Assembly: GCA_964463285.1 (NCBI GenBank)
Contig: CAYXBB010000014.1
Coordinates: forward strand, 1 to 41,610
Direction: 5' to 3'
Length of the DNA: 41,610 nucleotides
From: JAAZLS01 sp964463285
Lineage (GTDB): Bacteria > Bacillota > Dethiobacteria > DTU022
Part shown: positions 39,644 to 41,610 of the stretch, in pieces
Layout of the letters: the number at the start of each line of letters is the position of its first letter
Numbering within the stretch: the stretch's first letter is position 1
Notes under the pieces: generated by a model
The model's database searches: none
The model's input: only the letters and a program-made list of their open reading frames with translations
Told to the model about the DNA's origin: nothing
Made by a program: the position numbers and the translations under genes

Positions 39644-39741
39644 AGGGAAAAGGAGTCCCTCCGGGCAACCGCAATAGCGTGAAGGCAAGCTATCAATAGT
39701 TTTGCATAGGGAACCAATGGGGATTAGGTGGGGGCGAATTG
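39644..39741 (+). promoter_or_regulatory. Structured leader of the 84-residue membrane-protein gene
   Basis: About 98 nt between the promoter and ATG. Hairpin AGGGA/TCCCT (39644-39648 with 39656-39660); then CGC-AATA-GCG (39670-39679), which competes with ATAGC/GCTAT (39674-39678 with 39689-39693). Two short segments, GGGCAACC (39663-39670) and GTGAAGGCAAGCTA (39679-39692), recall the core of c-di-GMP-I riboswitches (GGCAAACC and GUGACGCAAAGCUA), but the invariant GCAAAGC is not intact and no 3' tetraloop-receptor part is visible. Unassigned. Confidence 0.4.
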
Positions 39742-39996
39742 ATGGGCAAATATCGGATCATGTCTACAACTGGTATTATACTGGAGATTATAGGCATAGT
39801 ATTTTTGATGGTTATGACGGGGGCCCTTCCGATAGAAGAAGATAAACTTGGGGCATTGATCACTTCACTGAATACAAAATTTAACTACCTGGGGGTTGCC
39901 ATGATTGTCGGAGGAGCAATATTATATTTCTATGGACGTTACAAACGCTCTAAAGAAGAAGGGATGCATATTAAACACAGGACAATAAAACGTTAA
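39742..39996 (+). CDS. Small two-helix membrane protein, unknown function
   Basis: 84 aa, not recognised. Two membrane helices (about 9-27, GIILEIIGIVFLMVMTGAL, and 47-65, YLGVAMIVGGAILYFYGRY) separated by a 20-residue polar loop with acidic EEDKLG; a basic C-terminal tail (KHRTIKR). ATG at 39742 is 7 nt from GGTGGGGG; a TTG at 39739 is in the same frame. It is transcribed alone from its own promoter and lies between two direct copies of a REP-like repeat. In Bacillus the DUF1146 protein YwzB sits at about this place, but the sequences do not look alike. Confidence 0.7.
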   Translation: MGKYRIMSTTGIILEIIGIVFLMVMTGALPIEEDKLGALITSLNTKFNYLGVAMIVGGAILYFYGRYKRSKEEGMHIKHRTIKR

Positions 39997-40005
39997 GGGC
40001 AGGCG

Positions 40006-40020
40006 AGGACGGTTCTTTTG
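40006..40020 (+). repeat. REP-like repeat, copy 2 (direct)
   Basis: AGGACGGTTCTTTTG; 14 bases are identical to copy 1 at 39541-39554 and in the same orientation. It stands 10 nt after the stop of the 84-residue gene and 86 nt from the end of the RAYT remnant. The AT-rich stretch 40021-40105 between them holds nothing else I can support. Confidence 0.5.
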
Positions 40021-40105
40021 GGCTATTAATTCTGCCCTCCTGAAAATACGCTTTTCTTTATTTATTATTTATATATTTATATTCACAATCCTTTAGGGAC
40101 TGCTT

Positions 40106-40474
40106 TTAAAGGTTTCTTATAATCGAAAGGCTTATCCCTGTTATCCTTTCAATTTGCCTGATTGACAATTTTTTGCTCCGGAGTTCTTTAATCGCTTCAT
40201 TCCTCTTTTGTTTTTCGAATGTCTGGATTTCTTTAGGGTTATTGATTCCCATAATATTTTGAATTAGGTTAACAGCTTCTATATCGCTTAGTCTTTTCCC
40301 GTAATTATACTCCAGGCACTGTTTCTCATACCCACTGATTCTCCGGTAAGTTTTAATTACCTCCAGAAACCTCTGGTTATCCTCTTTATCCTTAAAAATT
40401 CTTTGCCGGTTGATTTCTTTTAATATTATATGGTAGATGCCAGTGCTGCTTTTATTTCTTGCCGCCCTTGGCAT
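40106..40474 (-). pseudogene. Internally deleted RAYT (REP-associated tyrosine transposase) ORF
   Basis: 122 aa. Residues 1-48 match the start of RAYT proteins (MPRAARNKSSTGIYHIILKE, then a FLEVIKTYRRISGY region). Residues about 50-122 match the C-terminal accessory domain (KRLSDIEAVNLIQNI, KKLSIRQIERITGIS). The whole central catalytic part, with the HUH motif (PNHVH) and catalytic Tyr, is missing, yet the frame is intact across the junction. So it is an in-frame deletion of roughly 150-180 residues, not active as a transposase. It keeps a good ribosome site (AAAGGTG) and promoter; the C-terminal DNA-binding-like helix-turn-helix may still be made. Confidence 0.75.
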
Positions 40475-40490
40475 ATTATCACCTTTGTTA

Positions 40491-40520
40491 AGAATAGCAA
40501 AAATATTAACACCTTGTCAA
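40491..40520 (-). promoter_or_regulatory. Sigma-A promoter of the RAYT remnant
   Basis: Minus strand: TTGACA (40520-40515), 18-nt spacer, TATTCT (40496-40491). The start would fall near 40484, so the leader is only about 10 nt and overlaps the ribosome site AAAGGTG (40486-40480). Confidence 0.5.
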
Positions 40521-40523
40521 CAC

Positions 40524-40547
40524 ACAAGAACCGCCGTCCCTTTGTTT
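40524..40547 (-). repeat. REP-like repeat, copy 3 (inverted)
   Basis: On the minus strand AAACAAAGGGACGGCGGTTC then TTGT; compared with copy 1 it has a 3-nt insertion (CGG) after GGGACGG. Inverted relative to copies 1 and 2, so the repeats bracket the remnant and the small membrane-protein gene. Confidence 0.5.
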
Positions 40548-40616
40548 TGGGATAGGTTTTACTTTTTAAGGCCATAATATTCCTTAGTTTCCAATAAGGG
40601 AGAGGGGGCAATTAGA

Positions 40617-41258
40617 TTGCGATTTACAGCCTGGATAATCCTTACGGGGCTGTTGCTATTTCAAGCCGGGCCTCCGGCGGAGAGCGCCTCCTGGGATCGG
40701 TTGGAGCTTACACTTAACCAGTTAGGAGCCCATAGTATAACTTACTGCGGATACTGTTTTTTGCCGGAAAGGGGCCCGCTTTTAAGCAGCCTACGGCAAC
40801 TGGCCAATCAAAGCCGGCCCCCGCAATGGCGTGCCAGGCTGCTGGTAAAGGATAAGGAAAACAGTTTGTCGGAGGCAGGGGAGAGTTTGGTTTTGCAGGT
40901 TGTTGGATATGATTATCGTGCCTGCAGGAATATTTTATTGCAAGCAGAGCAGCTTGTGGCTACAAAACCGAATGGAAGTACAATGGCCTGGATGACGGAG
41001 GCACTGTTGGAAGGAGATTGTTCTGATATGTCTCAGCTGATGGAAAAAATGTTGAAGGATTTGTCAGGCACACTCCGCAGTGTTTACCGGGATGAGTTTA
41101 CTATCAATATATTAGCTTATACCCCGGTGTTTAAATCTAATCTGATCGTGGAAGGGGTTCCAATAAACTTGAACCTGGAGCTTCGCTATAACCCGAATCT
41201 CGGATTGATCCGGATCCGGACAGGACTACCTTTATTGGTAAGTAACATAGAGGTATAA
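40617..41258 (+). CDS. ywmB: YwmB-family protein (TATA-box-binding-like fold)
   Basis: 213 aa. Signal peptide or anchor (about 4-24, ending ESA), then a domain of the YwmB/DUF1779 family: LNQLGAHSITYCGYC near the start and a C-terminal LNLELRYNPNLGLIRIRTGLPLLVSNIEV. Probably an exported protein; no biochemical role is known to me. TTG start at 40617 with GGGAGAGGGGG 8 nt upstream. Always seen just before murAA in Bacillus and relatives, as here, and normally just after the F-type atp operon, whose place is taken here by the V-type operon. Confidence 0.85.
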   Translation: MRFTAWIILTGLLLFQAGPPAESASWDRLELTLNQLGAHSITYCGYCFLPERGPLLSSLRQLANQSRPPQWRARLLVKDKENSLSEAGESLVLQVVGYDYRACRNILLQAEQLVATKPNGSTMAWMTEALLEGDCSDMSQLMEKMLKDLSGTLRSVYRDEFTINILAYTPVFKSNLIVEGVPINLNLELRYNPNLGLIRIRTGLPLLVSNIEV

Positions 41259-41298
41259 ACTATCGGGGTGATCAGTTTTCACAGGGAAGGAATAGGGC

Positions 41299-41610
41299 AT
41301 GGGAAAAATCCTCATTCAGGGAGGAATTCCCCTTAAGGGAACAGTTAAAGTCAAGGGTTCCAAAAATGCCAGTCTACCGATTATGGCTGCGACCCTGTTA
41401 ACCTGGGAGCAGGTAGTAATCAACGACGTCCCAGAATTAAGCGATGTGTGGGTGATGGCGTCGGTGTTGGAGGGCCTGGGAGTACAGGTAAATTACGATC
41501 CGGCCCTGGAAAATGTCTCTATCTGTGCATCGCATTTAAACAGTTGGGAGCCTCCCGCTTCTTTCATGAAACAAATGAGGGCATCGCTGTTGGTATTAGG
41601 CCCCCTGCTG
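41299..41610 (+). CDS. UDP-N-acetylglucosamine 1-carboxyvinyltransferase (MurA), copy 2, cut by the window end
   Basis: First 104 residues only. MGKILIQGGIPLKGTVKVKG then SKNASLPIM, with Lys22-Asn23 as in copy 1, VPELSDVWVMASVLEGLG and the MRASLLVLGPLL segment. The catalytic Cys lies beyond the window. ATG at 41299 after GGGAAGG; 40 nt after ywmB. By position (after ywmB) this is the murAA-type gene, while the copy at 4855 is the extra one. Confidence 0.93.
   Translation, partial: MGKILIQGGIPLKGTVKVKGSKNASLPIMAATLLTWEQVVINDVPELSDVWVMASVLEGLGVQVNYDPALENVSICASHLNSWEPPASFMKQMRASLLVLGPLL

Noticed and set aside
39644..39741. c-di-GMP-I (GEMM) riboswitch
   Set aside because: GGGCAACC and GTGAAGGCAAGCTA resemble the core, but the invariant GCAAAGC is broken and no second helix with the G/C pair that grips the ligand can be drawn. 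Left as an unassigned leader.
40006..40547. Intact mobile element with target-site duplication
   Set aside because: The transposase lacks its catalytic centre, the bracketing repeats are not identical, and no flanking duplication was seen.
1..41610. tRNA or rRNA genes, CRISPR arrays, prophage or plasmid functions
   Set aside because: No cloverleaf with a tRNA T-loop, no regularly spaced repeats, and no phage structural or replication genes were found by reading.

Overview
The window looks like chromosome of a spore-forming, anaerobic low-GC Gram-positive bacterium (Bacillota, class Clostridia; a Peptococcaceae / Desulfotomaculum / Pelotomaculum-like relative is my best guess). Three things support this: sporulation genes (sigG, spoIIR), the WalRK-YycHI regulatory operon, and a gene order that follows the Bacillus/Clostridia backbone tal - rho - rpmE - prfA - prmC - spoIIR - ywlC(sua5) - ywlE - rpiB - glyA - [ATP synthase] - ywmB - murA. 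The genus is inference.

Layout. (1) 176-8569, plus strand: walR-walK-yycH-yycI, then murA, a histidine phosphatase, a membrane-anchored HtrA protease and a metallo-beta-lactamase-fold hydrolase; this is a cell-wall and envelope-stress cluster. (2) 8585-16713, minus strand: an accessory block. It holds a penicillin-binding protein 1A-type enzyme, a formate/nitrite-type channel with an unusual Cys-rich N-terminal module plus a free-standing copy of that module, and an iron-type alcohol dehydrogenase followed by a soluble GAF/PAS histidine kinase and a sigma-54 activator. A good -24/-12 (sigma-54) promoter sits in front of the channel gene. A terminator and a sigma-A promoter are superimposed between the channel operon and the dehydrogenase/kinase/activator operon. 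(3) 16970-30766, plus strand: the conserved housekeeping and sporulation backbone, with insertions (a LysM/M23 peptidase, DUF1385, sigG before spoIIR, a Na/Pi-type transporter). (4) 30998-39527: a complete nine-gene V/A-type ATPase operon. It occupies the position where relatives usually carry the F-type atp operon, directly upstream of ywmB-murA. Its K subunit has the residue set of the Enterococcus hirae sodium site. (5) 39535-40547: a small intrusion of REP-like repeats, an 84-residue two-helix membrane protein with its own promoter and structured leader, and an internally deleted RAYT transposase ORF. (6) ywmB and the start of a second murA close the window.

How the parts may work together: the minus-strand block reads as a regulated fermentation/formate module. 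The kinase/activator pair is co-directional and nearly contiguous with the dehydrogenase and is a natural candidate to drive the sigma-54 promoter of the channel operon. The most novel-looking items are the paired four-Cys modules (fused to the channel and free-standing), the dehydrogenase with two replaced metal ligands, the V-type ATPase at the F-type locus, and two structured leaders (before glyA and before the 84-residue protein) that I cannot assign to a known RNA class. No tRNA, rRNA, CRISPR array, prophage or complete insertion sequence was seen.
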